Notes: generated from the sequence alone by a model not told the origin. DNA of 64,000 nucleotides from GW2011-AR15 sp964428335 (GCA_964428335.1 CAYRXW010000001.1:248001-312000); one strand, 5' to 3'. Positions 25,485 through 33,926 are shown, numbered from the stretch's first letter. Program-made: numbers and translations.

Positions 25485-26063
25485 ATGAAAGAGAACCTAA
25501 AAGAGATTGCAGACGAGCTTGAAGAGGATATTAAAGAAGAAAGCAGGCTTATGCAGGTTTTCAAGAGGAGCTATGTCATAGTCATATCCTTGATCCTTGT
25601 TTTCCTGCTTTTGGCAAATACCAATATGGGATATCATCTTGTCTCATTGTTTTCAGGAAGGATTGTAAGCAGCTCAATGAATCCAGATTACACATTTGAC
25701 TTGAAGCTTGGAGGAAAAGCATATTTTGAAAAGGAAACTTATGCAGAACTGCTTCAGATGTATAAAGAAAACCAGAAACACGAGTTCAAGGCATGCCTGC
25801 TTGGAAAAAAAGAAGGAAAGGATTATTTTATCACAGGATTATATGTCCCGCGGATATATAATCAGGAAGTCTATTCAGTCACATCAGAGATGTGCAATGC
25901 AGATACGATCATCTCGCTTCACAGCCATCCTCCTCTAAGGTGCATCTTTTCAGAGCAGGACATCATAAGCTATAACAGGTTCAAGGAAAGAAACAAGAAT
26001 GGGATAATAGGACTTATGTGCGGTGAAGAAAGGATAAGCTTTTTTGGATATGAGAATGTATGA
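25485..26063 (+). CDS. Membrane-anchored JAMM/MPN-domain metalloprotease
   Basis: A cytosolic helical N-terminus and one TM helix (~30-50) precede an MPN fold. The zinc motif is complete: Glu in HEFKACLLG, and HSHPPLRCIFSEQD (HxH, seven residues, SxxD). JAMM proteases cut isopeptide or peptide bonds, often ubiquitin- or SAMP-like modifiers in archaea. With the TM first, the catalytic domain is probably outside or tethered at the membrane; topology is not certain. No E1-like or SAMP gene is adjacent. Confidence 0.8.
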   Translation: MKENLKEIADELEEDIKEESRLMQVFKRSYVIVISLILVFLLLANTNMGYHLVSLFSGRIVSSSMNPDYTFDLKLGGKAYFEKETYAELLQMYKENQKHEFKACLLGKKEGKDYFITGLYVPRIYNQEVYSVTSEMCNADTIISLHSHPPLRCIFSEQDIISYNRFKERNKNGIIGLMCGEERISFFGYENV

Positions 26064-26079
26064 TTTTTTCTAGGAGAGA

Positions 26080-26244
26080 TCAGGCTTTGATGCTTTTTGA
26101 CTTCATCTCTTCTTCAAGCTTTTTTGGAAAGCCCGGTCGGCATTGGCAATTATTATTATGTTCCATATGCCATTTAAGCCTTTCCTCAAAGCTTGGATTT
26201 TTTGGCATTTTATTCTTCAGGTGCCATTCCTTGTTTATTGACAT
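26080..26244 (-). CDS. Small conserved protein, 54 residues (WHxxN..CxCRP type)
   Basis: Translating the minus strand from ATG 26244 gives MSINKEWHLKNKMPKNPSFE, continuing ERLKWHMEH and CQCRPGFPKKLEEE to TGA at 26080. The pattern WH-x-KN-x-MPKNxxxExRxxWHxEH...CxCRP is one I recall from small uncharacterised archaeal and bacterial proteins; the His and Cys suggest metal binding. It sits between convergent genes (16 nt from the JAMM stop, 24 nt from the LDH stop). The plus-strand ORF over the same bases is its shadow. Confidence 0.7.
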   Translation of the reverse strand: MSINKEWHLKNKMPKNPSFEERLKWHMEHNNNCQCRPGFPKKLEEEMKSKSIKA

Positions 26245-26268
26245 TCTCTAAATATTATGCTGAAATTA

Positions 26269-27189
26269 TCATTTAACCTGCTTCAGGAATTTCTTGATAA
26301 CTGCTGCAGAATTTTTTAACTGCTTTTGTTCTTTCTTATCTAGCCTTATCTTTATCTGCTCTTTTATCCCGCCTTTTGAAATCACGCATGGTATGCTTAG
26401 GCACACATTGTTTATTCCGTAATAATCAGAGACCAATGATGAGACAGGATAGACCTTATGCTGGTCTGTAATTATTGTCCTTACAATATCCCTTACGACC
26501 AAGCCAATGGCATAATATGTTGCGCCTTTTGTATGGATGACTTCATATGCAGCATTTTTGGTCTTATCAAACATCACATCAAGTTTCTTCTTGTCATATT
26601 TCTTGAAATCCTTCAAAGCAATCCCTGCAATATTGGCTGAGCTCCAGACAGGGAATTCAGAATCTCCGTGCTCTCCTAAAATGTAGGCATGCACGCTTGT
26701 CGGGTTGATGTCATAATAATCTCCTAACAAATTCCTGAATCTTGCAGTATCGAGTGTAGTTCCGGTACCAAAGACCCTGTGTTTTGGGAATTTTGACCAT
26801 TTCATTGCAACATATGTCATTATATCCAATGGGTTTGAGACCATAAGGATTATCCCATCTTTATTGTATTTGATAACCTCTGAAATTATGCCTTTCATTA
26901 TTCCTGCATTTTTTTTTGTCAGATCTAATCTTGTCTCTCCTGGCTTTTGAGCTGCACCTGCAGTAATAATTATTATTTCAGCACCTTTGCAAAGCGAGTA
27001 TGAATCTCCATAAGTGATTTTTGTTCTTGGAGTGAACAGGTTTCCATGGATGAGATCAAGGGCTTCGCCTTTTGCTTTCTCCTTATTCACATCAATCAAC
27101 GTTATCTCAGAAGCAGCCCCGTCAATGAAGAGGGCATAAGCTGAAGTAGCACCTACAAAACCTGAACCGATTATTGCAACCTTACACAT
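26269..27189 (-). CDS. ldh: L-lactate dehydrogenase
   Basis: The Rossmann start VAIIGSGFVGATSAYAL, active-site loop GAAQKPGETRLDL with Gln at the specificity position (Gln for lactate, Arg for malate), TTLDTARFRNLL and GEHGDSEFPVW (catalytic His) identify an LDH of the LDH/MDH superfamily. It regenerates NAD+ by reducing pyruvate, matching a fermentative life with the hydrogenase upstream. GGTGGT precedes the start codon, with a TATA-like box at ~27228-27240 on the minus strand. Confidence 0.88.
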   Translation of the reverse strand: MCKVAIIGSGFVGATSAYALFIDGAASEITLIDVNKEKAKGEALDLIHGNLFTPRTKITYGDSYSLCKGAEIIIITAGAAQKPGETRLDLTKKNAGIMKGIISEVIKYNKDGIILMVSNPLDIMTYVAMKWSKFPKHRVFGTGTTLDTARFRNLLGDYYDINPTSVHAYILGEHGDSEFPVWSSANIAGIALKDFKKYDKKKLDVMFDKTKNAAYEVIHTKGATYYAIGLVVRDIVRTIITDQHKVYPVSSLVSDYYGINNVCLSIPCVISKGGIKEQIKIRLDKKEQKQLKNSAAVIKKFLKQVK

Positions 27190-27251
27190 GAATTACCACC
27201 TTTTTAGTTTCTTTTTTAAGGAAGCTGAGGTTTAAAAAGATTGTGATAGGG

Positions 27252-27767
27252 TCACTTGCTCATTAGTTTAGGCATCAGTTCATAGAGCATATCGGATGCA
27301 GTTTCAGCCTTGTTGTGGTAACCTAATGAATAGGCAAAATTTCTCAGGTACTTTAAGTCTGCAGCAGCAGCATCTGCCTTGTTCCTGAAAGGCTGCATAG
27401 CATGGTTAACAAGCCCGAAACTGAAACCTTTCCTTAGTTCAAACCGTCTTGCAGATTCATTATCAACATAAATGTTCTTGCCAGTTTCAGTCTTTATCCT
27501 ATCACTAAATCCAGTAAGAAGGTGATATGCAAAATATATATGAGATAGTGCAGTATAGTTTGGGTCGCAGGCAGATATGCTGTAATCCCTAGTATCCATC
27601 TTGCACTCAGCATAAACTTCATTATATATGCAAAACAGCTCTTCTATCAAACCAGAGAAATTTTTCATATCTGAAAAACTGATGCCACTAAGCTTAGTAA
27701 CTAGGTCTGACCATTTGCTTTCTACTTTCTGAGCTTTTAGCCTCTGCACCAATGTCATTTCCTGCAT
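27252..27767 (-). CDS. Uncharacterised helical protein
   Basis: Not recognised. It has ~171 residues, all-helical, no TM segment, with conserved-looking blocks SHIYFAYHLLTGFSDRI and AADLKYLRNFAYSLGYHNKA. ATG 27767 is chosen because GGAGG lies nine bases upstream of it; the longer frame to 27809 adds 14 residues with no such site. Divergent from the hydrogenase operon. Confidence 0.55.
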   Translation of the reverse strand: MQEMTLVQRLKAQKVESKWSDLVTKLSGISFSDMKNFSGLIEELFCIYNEVYAECKMDTRDYSISACDPNYTALSHIYFAYHLLTGFSDRIKTETGKNIYVDNESARRFELRKGFSFGLVNHAMQPFRNKADAAAADLKYLRNFAYSLGYHNKAETASDMLYELMPKLMSK

Positions 27768-27835
27768 GTTGGCCTCCAGGAGAATCATTTTATATTTAAG
27801 GATTTGCACTAATTAATAATGATGTCAAATAGTCA

Positions 27836-27853
27836 TATTAACAATTGTTAATA
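27836..27853. promoter_or_regulatory. Perfect 18-nt palindrome before the hydrogenase promoter
   Basis: TATTAACAATTGTTAATA is its own reverse complement. It lies directly upstream of the TATA box of the hydrogenase operon, over the expected TFB-recognition site, and between divergent genes. A dimeric repressor or activator site is the natural reading. Confidence 0.5.
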
Positions 27854-27856
27854 GCG

Positions 27857-27899
27857 AAATATATAAATGCTAAAACCCATGAAAGTAAGAAAAGGGTGG
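27857..27899 (+). promoter_or_regulatory. TATA box and RBS of the hydrogenase operon
   Basis: AAATATATAAAT at 27857-27868 is a TATA box; GGGTGG at 27894-27899 is the ribosome site for the GTG start at 27904. Confidence 0.55.
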
Positions 27900-27903
27900 A
27901 TTA

Positions 27904-28905
27904 GTGGAGAATTTATTTAAGATAACAAAAAAAAATTTTGAAAGCTTCTTAATAAAGCTGAAATCAAAGGCTGAATTATATGCTCCTGTAAGGACAGATG
28001 CATTAAGGTTTGAGAAGATAGAAGATGTCAAGAAAATCAATCTTGAGACTCTTCCTGATTTTCCGTTGAAGGAGTTTTTTTTCAGGAGCAGGGAGAAACT
28101 GTTTTCTTTTAATGGCAATGAGATAAAAGCTGACATTACAGAAGAGCAGAAGAGGATCTTTTTTGGAGTGAGAAGATGTGATTTAAATGCTGTTGCGCAC
28201 CAGGATTTCATATTCATGGAAAAGTACCATGATCCGTACTATACAGCACAGAGGAAAAATTCAATCCTTATAGGATATCATTGTAACGTTGCGCCGACAA
28301 AATACTGCTTCTGCGGCTCAATGGATCTGAAGGACTGCTATGACCTAATGGTCTGGGACAAAGGAAGCTATTATCTCGTGCATGCGAAGACTGAAAATGG
28401 AAAAATGCTTCTTGATGCTGATTTTGAAAAAACTTCTTTAGAATTGAATGATGACTACAGGAAAATAAAATTCACTGACAAATTAAAGAACAGGAACATC
28501 GAGGCATTATATGACAACCCTGCGTGGAAAGGAGGAAGCGATAAATGCATATCCTGCGCAGCTTGCACTACTTTATGCCCTACATGCTATTGCCATGAAG
28601 TAAAAGATGAGGTATCGCTTGCAGACCTAAAGCAGGGCGAAAGAGTAAGGGAATGGTCTTCCTGCCAATTGGTATCTTTTACGAAAGTTGCAGGCGGGCA
28701 TGTGTTCAGAGATTCAAGGGAAGAACGTTTCAAGCATAGGATATATCACCAGCTGCAATATTTCAAGGAAAGGTATAATGTCGAGATGTGCGTCGGCTGC
28801 GGAAGATGCATAACGCACTGCCCTACAGAGATTGATTTTCTGACAATAATAAATGACATGAATAAAGAAAACAAAGAAGAAAAAAGCAAGGATGGTAAAA
28901 AATGA
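27904..28905 (+). CDS. hydB: NiFe (sulf)hydrogenase beta subunit, iron-sulfur protein (HydB-like)
   Basis: Two C-terminal iron-sulfur motifs, KCISCAACTTLCPTCYC and MCVGCGRCITHCPTEID, and the N-terminal region FFFRSREKLFSFNG..FGVRRCDLNAV match the beta subunit of group 3b cytosolic hydrogenases/sulfhydrogenases. It relays electrons between the flavin subunit and the hydrogenase core. GTG start supported by GGGTGG. The stop overlaps the next start (ATGA). Confidence 0.9.
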   Translation: MENLFKITKKNFESFLIKLKSKAELYAPVRTDALRFEKIEDVKKINLETLPDFPLKEFFFRSREKLFSFNGNEIKADITEEQKRIFFGVRRCDLNAVAHQDFIFMEKYHDPYYTAQRKNSILIGYHCNVAPTKYCFCGSMDLKDCYDLMVWDKGSYYLVHAKTENGKMLLDADFEKTSLELNDDYRKIKFTDKLKNRNIEALYDNPAWKGGSDKCISCAACTTLCPTCYCHEVKDEVSLADLKQGERVREWSSCQLVSFTKVAGGHVFRDSREERFKHRIYHQLQYFKERYNVEMCVGCGRCITHCPTEIDFLTIINDMNKENKEEKSKDGKK

Positions 28906-29723
28906 ACCAGGAAGTTAAATTAAGCGAGATGAAAAATGAATACCTTCCTTTCCCTGTAAAAATACTGAGCAGGAAAACTGAAAGTGCAGATACATTCACA
29001 TTATCATTGAACTGGAAAGTAAAGCATGACCCAGGACAGTTCATCCAGGTCTCAATCCCAGGAATCGGGGAAGCGCCGATATCTATATCATCCTATTCAA
29101 AAAACCATCTTGATATAACAATCAGGCAGGTAGGTAATGTTACAAATGCACTGCATCATTTGAAAAAAAATGATACTGTCTTAGTAAGGGGGCCTTATGG
29201 GACAGGATACCCAATGCAGGACTTCAAGGGAAAAGACCTTATTTTTGTAGGCGGAGGATGCGGAGTCGCTCCTTTGAAAGGGGTCATTGAATATGTTGAG
29301 AATAACATGAAAGATTTTGGGGAAGTCTTATTATTTTTAGGATTCAGAAGTCCGGGAGACATATTATTTTCTGAAAAGCATAAGGACTGGCACGAGAATT
29401 TTAAGATGAACATGAGCGTTGACAATCTGCCAAGCAAAACATGCTATTCAGGAAATGTAGGCTTCATAACAGATGTCTTGACAAAACATGAAGTAAAGGC
29501 AGAAAATAAAGTTGTGTTCATGTGCGGTCCTCCGATAATGATGCAGAAGTCCATTGAGATACTGAATAAAAAGGGCTTTTTGGACAGCCAGATATATATC
29601 AGCGCTGAAAGGCTGATGTATTGTGCCTTTGGGCTATGCTGCCACTGCATGATCCGGGGAAAATTTACATGTTTAGATGGACCTGTATTTAGGTATGATG
29701 AAGTGAAGAATTTCAAGGTTTAA
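28902..29723 (+). CDS. hydG: NiFe (sulf)hydrogenase gamma subunit, FAD/NAD(P)-binding (HydG-like)
   Basis: An FNR fold with PGQFIQVSIPGIGEAPISIS, GPYGTGYPM, GGGCGVAPLKGVIEY and FMCGPPIMMQ is followed by a Cys-rich 2Fe-2S end (CAFGLCCHCMIRGKFTC). This subunit exchanges electrons with NAD(P)H. The order beta, gamma, delta, alpha is that of group 3b operons such as Pyrococcus hydBGDA. Confidence 0.92.
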   Translation: MNQEVKLSEMKNEYLPFPVKILSRKTESADTFTLSLNWKVKHDPGQFIQVSIPGIGEAPISISSYSKNHLDITIRQVGNVTNALHHLKKNDTVLVRGPYGTGYPMQDFKGKDLIFVGGGCGVAPLKGVIEYVENNMKDFGEVLLFLGFRSPGDILFSEKHKDWHENFKMNMSVDNLPSKTCYSGNVGFITDVLTKHEVKAENKVVFMCGPPIMMQKSIEILNKKGFLDSQIYISAERLMYCAFGLCCHCMIRGKFTCLDGPVFRYDEVKNFKV

Positions 29724-29724
29724 A

Positions 29725-30531
29725 ATGACAACAAAACCAAAACCAAAAGTTGGAGTTTATGGCCTGACTGGCTGTGCAGGATGCCAGCTCAGCATAATAT
29801 TCAATGAAGATGAGATAATAGACCTGATTTCATTGATTGACCTAAAGGCATGGCCATTCATCAAGGGAGTTAATTATGATGAAAAGTTTGACCTTGTTCT
29901 CATGGAAGGTTTGGTTGCAAGCAAAAATGACCTGGAAGTCTTGAAGAAAGTCCGGGAGAATACAAAGATACTTGTGGCACTTGGAGCCTGCGCTCACACA
30001 GGATGCATCCCGGCATACAGGAAGTGGACATTAAAAGAAGACTACGAGCACCTTCTTTATGTGAAAGATGACATAATAAAAGATGAAGAGCCGACACCAA
30101 TAGATTCGTATGTGAAAGTAGATTTTACAATCCCCGGCTGCCCTCCTGATAAGACTGAAATATTGAATTTCATAAAAGACATACTGAAAGGAAAGACGCC
30201 AAAGCCATATAATAATCCAGTGTGCGTGGAATGCAGAAGGAAGAATAATGACTGCCTTTTGAACAAGGGAAGGATGTGCCTTGGTCCAGTCACTGCAGGA
30301 GGATGCAAGGCAGTATGCATAAACGGCGGGTTTGAATGCTGGGGTTGCAGAGGGGGGACAGGAGATGCAAACTACGATGAGTTTATCTCATTGGTAAAAT
30401 CAAAAGGATACAGCGAGGACTTCATAAAGACAAGGATGAAGATGTTCACTGGACTAAAATTAGTGAATAATATTGATGAAAAATTCAGAAGGAAAAAAGA
30501 ATCAAAGCCGGAGCATTGTACATATTGTTAA
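29725..30531 (+). CDS. hydD: NiFe (sulf)hydrogenase delta (small) subunit
   Basis: Small-subunit Cys motifs: LTGCAGCQLS, LGACAHTGCIP, PGCPPDK for the proximal cluster, then CVECRRKNNDC, CLGPVTAGGC, CINGGFECWGCRG for the others. No twin-arginine signal, so the enzyme is cytosolic. It starts one base after the gamma stop. Confidence 0.93.
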   Translation: MTTKPKPKVGVYGLTGCAGCQLSIIFNEDEIIDLISLIDLKAWPFIKGVNYDEKFDLVLMEGLVASKNDLEVLKKVRENTKILVALGACAHTGCIPAYRKWTLKEDYEHLLYVKDDIIKDEEPTPIDSYVKVDFTIPGCPPDKTEILNFIKDILKGKTPKPYNNPVCVECRRKNNDCLLNKGRMCLGPVTAGGCKAVCINGGFECWGCRGGTGDANYDEFISLVKSKGYSEDFIKTRMKMFTGLKLVNNIDEKFRRKKESKPEHCTYC

Positions 30532-30556
30532 TGCTGACGAAACTAAATGAACTATA

Positions 30557-30581
30557 TATTAGGAAGATAATCTCCCTAATA
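30557..30581. repeat. Near-perfect 25-nt palindrome between hydD and hydA
   Basis: Arms TATTAGGAAGAT and ATCTCCCTAATA flank one central base and match at 11 of 12 positions. It lies 26 nt after the hydD stop. RNA hairpin, partial terminator, mRNA processing signal or protein site are all possible. Confidence 0.55.
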
Positions 30582-30658
30582 CCCTCTTATATTCACACAA
30601 AAAAACTGAGAAACAAAGAAACTAAAAAACTAAGACTGATGATAATAAAGGAATCTAA

Positions 30659-30769
30659 ATGACACACACAATCAACTTAAACCACATAACAAAGATAACA
30701 GGCAAGGCTTTAATAAGCCTTGAGGCAAACAGGTTGGTTTCGCTTCGCTCAAGCCAACAAAGGAAATAA
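30659..30769 (+). pseudogene. Short ORF repeating the hydA start, followed by two hairpins
   Basis: ATG at 30659 opens a 36-codon ORF whose first 13 residues (MTHTINLNHITKI) equal those of HydA, with TGKA for EGHA after them. It then diverges and stops at 30767-30769, one base before the true hydA ATG, in another frame. Nine of the 13 shared codons differ, all silently. AAGGCTT/AAGCCTT (30705-30722) and GTTGG/CCAAC (from 30733) can form hairpins. The AAAGGAA site before the ATG is also duplicated. It may be a leader ORF or the remnant of an insertion or recombination event. Confidence 0.6.
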
Positions 30770-30770
30770 G

Positions 30771-32048
30771 ATGACACACACTATAAATCTAAATCATATC
30801 ACAAAAATTGAAGGGCATGCAAACCTTCATGTTGTAATCGAGAAAGATAAGATTCTGGAATGCAGGCTTTCATCCATCGAAGGCTCGAGATATTTTGAAG
30901 GACTCCTGAAAGGCAAGCATTTTTTCGAGGCGCATGAGATAACGTCAAGGATATGCGGGGTATGTTCATGCGCGCATACAGTTGCTGCAGTTACAGCAAT
31001 GGAGAATGGCCTTGGGATAAAGATAACAGAACAGTCAAAGGAGCTTAGGAAGCTCATAACATTAGGTGAAAGGATAAGAAGCCACGCAGCGCATCTTTAT
31101 TTCCTAGCATTGCCTGATTATCTAGGATATGAATCAGCAGTTGCAATGCTTCCGAAATACAGAAAGCAGATAGAAATTGCCTTGCGTCTTATGAAACTAG
31201 GAAATGAAATCGTAAAGATTGTAGGAGGAAGGGACCTGCATCCAGTTTCAGTGACTGTCGGAGGGTTTCTGAAGATCCCTGAATCTTTATCACCTCTTTT
31301 GGTAACATTAAAGGAAAGAAAGCAGGATGCAATAGATACTGTGAAATTATTTGAAACCATGAAATTTCCAGAACTTACAGATGACCATGAGTTTTTTTCG
31401 CTTTCACATGAAACTGAATATCCAATGCTGGAAGGGCCAATATTATCTGAAAAATCAAAGTTTGAGCAGAAAGATTACCTGGATTATTTCAGGGAATACC
31501 ATGTACCTTATTCAACTGCAAATTTTGTTGTAAGGGATGACAAAAGCTATCTTGTGGGAGCGATTGCAAGGATAAACAACCATTATGATAAACTAAGCAA
31601 TGACACAAAGCATCTGATACATGATTCAAAAATAAAGCTGCCTTCAAAAAATCCATTCGCTAATAATTTCTGCCAGGCACTTGAGCTTGTGCACTGCATT
31701 GACCATGCAATTGACATATGCAGGAACCTTGAATTGAAAGATGAAAGACCTATAGTACCAAAACTAAAGGCGTGCAGGGGCGTAAGCGCGATAGAAGTTC
31801 CTAGGGGAATACTTTTCCATGATTATGAGATTGATGAAAAAGGCGTAATAACGCATGCGAACATAATAACACCCACTGCTCAGAACCTGAAGAACATGGA
31901 AGACATGATAAGGCAATTCCTTCCGGTGGCAATGAAGGAAAAGAAAGAAGAAAAAATCAATATAGAGATTGAAAAGCTGATAAGATCTTTTGACCCATGC
32001 TTCTCATGCTCGACTCATTTTTTGAAAGTGAAATGGGAGCATAAGTAA
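30771..32048 (+). CDS. hydA: NiFe (sulf)hydrogenase alpha (large, catalytic) subunit
   Basis: Both NiFe ligand motifs are present: SRICGVCSCAH near residue 65 and DPCFSCSTH near the C-terminus. The tail FLKVKWEHK after the His is the extension normally removed by a maturation protease, whose gene follows. HITKIEGHA is the standard opening. ATG 30771 is chosen over the longer frame from 30720 because family homology begins there and AAAGGAAATAAG precedes it. It oxidises or produces H2 in the cytosol. Confidence 0.95.
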   Translation: MTHTINLNHITKIEGHANLHVVIEKDKILECRLSSIEGSRYFEGLLKGKHFFEAHEITSRICGVCSCAHTVAAVTAMENGLGIKITEQSKELRKLITLGERIRSHAAHLYFLALPDYLGYESAVAMLPKYRKQIEIALRLMKLGNEIVKIVGGRDLHPVSVTVGGFLKIPESLSPLLVTLKERKQDAIDTVKLFETMKFPELTDDHEFFSLSHETEYPMLEGPILSEKSKFEQKDYLDYFREYHVPYSTANFVVRDDKSYLVGAIARINNHYDKLSNDTKHLIHDSKIKLPSKNPFANNFCQALELVHCIDHAIDICRNLELKDERPIVPKLKACRGVSAIEVPRGILFHDYEIDEKGVITHANIITPTAQNLKNMEDMIRQFLPVAMKEKKEEKINIEIEKLIRSFDPCFSCSTHFLKVKWEHK

Positions 32049-32050
32049 AC

Positions 32051-32449
32051 ATGCCAATTACAATACACTATCTTGGAAACGAATTCATAAAATCGGATTC
32101 AGCAGCAATTAACCTAGTGAAGAAAATCCATGAGAAGCACCCAGATGTAGTATTCAAGAAAATAGACACATTTGATGAGATGATGAATATCAGGGGGAAA
32201 TATTATTTTATGGATGTCTGCGAAGGTATCGAAAGGGCAAGGCTTATCAATGACATATCAGTATTTGAAAACATAAGGAGCATAACTTCCCATGACCTTG
32301 ATTTTGGCTTTTTCTTAAAGCTTAATGAAAAGCTTGGGGAGATAAATAAAATCAACATCATCTGCCTTCCAAAAAAAGAATATGATGGAATGGAAGACGA
32401 TGTAAACAACATGATAAAACTGATGGTGAAACAACATGAAAGGGCTTAA
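32051..32449 (+). CDS. Hydrogenase maturation protease-like protein
   Basis: Divergent member of the HycI/HybD family: YLGNEFIKSDSAAINLVKKI (Asp in the place of the first metal ligand), YFMDVCEGIE (second Asp) and SITSHDLDF (His). These bind the Ni in the large subunit so the C-terminal tail can be cut. It begins 3 nt after hydA, whose cleavable tail it should process. It overlaps the following transporter gene by 14 nt. Confidence 0.75.
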   Translation: MPITIHYLGNEFIKSDSAAINLVKKIHEKHPDVVFKKIDTFDEMMNIRGKYYFMDVCEGIERARLINDISVFENIRSITSHDLDFGFFLKLNEKLGEINKINIICLPKKEYDGMEDDVNNMIKLMVKQHERA

Positions 32450-33329
32450 TCTTATACTACTTACAGCGGTAATCTCAGGATTCTCAATTTTCCTGAATAA
32501 ATTTGGAGTCAGTGTGAATAATGCATATGCATACACTTTTGTGAAAAATTCAATGACCTTCATCCTGGTTTTTGGATTCATCCTGCTTTTGAATGAGGCA
32601 AGAAAATTCAAAGAATTAAAATTCAATGACTGGAAAAAACTTATTGCAATAGGTTTCATAGGAGGAAGTGTTCCTTTCCTGCTTTTTTTCAGAGGTCTTC
32701 AGTTGACGAACGCAGCCAAAGCATCATTCATACATAAGCTGATGTTTGTCTTTGTTGCAGTCATGGCATACTACTACCTGAAGGAAAAATTTAGCTGGAA
32801 AGTTTTTGCAGCATCAGGACTATTGATACTTGGAAATGCGCTTCTTCTTAAGCTATCATGGCAGCCTTTCAACCTTGGAGATTTGATGATATTTGGAGCT
32901 ACAGCCTTTTGGGCAGTCGAGAATGTGATCTCAAAAAATGCGCTGAAAAATATTCCAGGAAATATTGTTGCGTTCTCAAGGATGTTCTTTGGAAGCCTGT
33001 TCATACTTGCATTCCTTCTGGTCACAGGAGATGCTAAAGTCATGCTAACAATGACTTCACAGCAATGGCTCTGGGCTATAGTCCCAAGCATCCTACTGAC
33101 AGTTTATGTCCTGACATGGTATAACGGGCTTAAAGATACATCAGTAACACTTGCAACAGCAGTTCTTTTATTGGGAAGCCCTATAACGACAATGCTTAAT
33201 TTTATCCAGGCAGGTGCGATAATAACAGCCTGGCAGGCTATGGGGATGGTTATGCTTGTTTTAGGTGTCATTGGTTTTACTTATGCTGTGGGGAAAGCAG
33301 AAATAAGAAAAGCAAAGGTTGCAGCGTAA
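32436..33329 (+). CDS. EamA/DMT superfamily transporter
   Basis: Ten hydrophobic helices in two EamA repeats (for example FIGGSVPFLLFFRGLQLTNAAKASFIHKLM and LTVYVLTWYNGLKDTSVTLATAVLLLGSPI). It exports or imports small metabolites; the substrate is unknown. The 14-nt overlap puts it in the hydrogenase transcript, though it has no known hydrogenase role. Confidence 0.85.
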   Translation: MKGLNLILLTAVISGFSIFLNKFGVSVNNAYAYTFVKNSMTFILVFGFILLLNEARKFKELKFNDWKKLIAIGFIGGSVPFLLFFRGLQLTNAAKASFIHKLMFVFVAVMAYYYLKEKFSWKVFAASGLLILGNALLLKLSWQPFNLGDLMIFGATAFWAVENVISKNALKNIPGNIVAFSRMFFGSLFILAFLLVTGDAKVMLTMTSQQWLWAIVPSILLTVYVLTWYNGLKDTSVTLATAVLLLGSPITTMLNFIQAGAIITAWQAMGMVMLVLGVIGFTYAVGKAEIRKAKVAA

Positions 33330-33410
33330 CTTAATTTTTTTAATTTTTTAATAAAGCAAATATTTTTAAAAATTGAAGGAATGGTTTTTCTAGTGAGGTG
33401 TTTAAAAACA

Positions 33411-33926
33411 ATGAAATGGACATATGCAATACTTATTGCTATTATGGTAATGCTTACAGCATGCACAAATAATCAGCCTGAAAATAAAATGCCTGATGTA
33501 AACGGAGAGGCAGAGCCGGAAGTGAAAGATGAAGTAGCAGACGACAGCGGGAGAGCGATTGAAGAGATCGATGAAGCAATTAAGGAAACTGACGATGCTG
33601 TTGAAAACGCAGGCGAAGTCATTGAGGATACTGTATCAGATGACACAGTTTTCTGCGAGACTGGTGGAGTATACAAGTATGCGTCTGAAGGCGGGGATGT
33701 TGAATCCATTATCATAGGGCTTGAAACATATAAAGGCAAGGAATTCTGTAGGGCAGAATCAACAACAACAATCGAGAGCCAGATGGGAGACATAGATACA
33801 GATACGACATACTACTATAATGAGGATGCAAGCGAGATGTGGGTGATTACTGTAACATCAAGCGAATTCATGCCGCAGCCGCAGACAAACGAAATCCACA
33901 TAGTAGATGGAAAAGTTGTGAAGTAA
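33411..33926 (+). CDS. Small lipoprotein-like secreted protein
   Basis: Starting at ATG 33411 (GAGGTG upstream) gives a lipoprotein signal peptide ending in the lipobox LTAC. An acidic stretch (~25-75) follows, then a small beta-rich domain with two Cys (VFCETGGVYKYAS, KEFCRAES) that may form a disulfide. The longer frame from 33381 has no such signal at its start. The function is unknown. Confidence 0.6.
   Translation: MKWTYAILIAIMVMLTACTNNQPENKMPDVNGEAEPEVKDEVADDSGRAIEEIDEAIKETDDAVENAGEVIEDTVSDDTVFCETGGVYKYASEGGDVESIIIGLETYKGKEFCRAESTTTIESQMGDIDTDTTYYYNEDASEMWVITVTSSEFMPQPQTNEIHIVDGKVVK

Noticed and set aside
26060..26251. Plus-strand 63-codon ORF after the JAMM gene
   Set aside because: It opposes the better patterned 54-residue minus-strand gene and has no RBS or family resemblance.
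27836..27853. SurR redox-regulator site before the hydrogenase
   Set aside because: The palindrome is AAC-N4-GTT, not the GTTn3AAC arrangement of Pyrococcus SurR sites.
33381..33410. Earlier start for the lipoprotein at 33381
   Set aside because: It would bury the lipoprotein signal peptide inside the chain; ATG 33411 has GAGGTG at the right distance and a clean lipobox.
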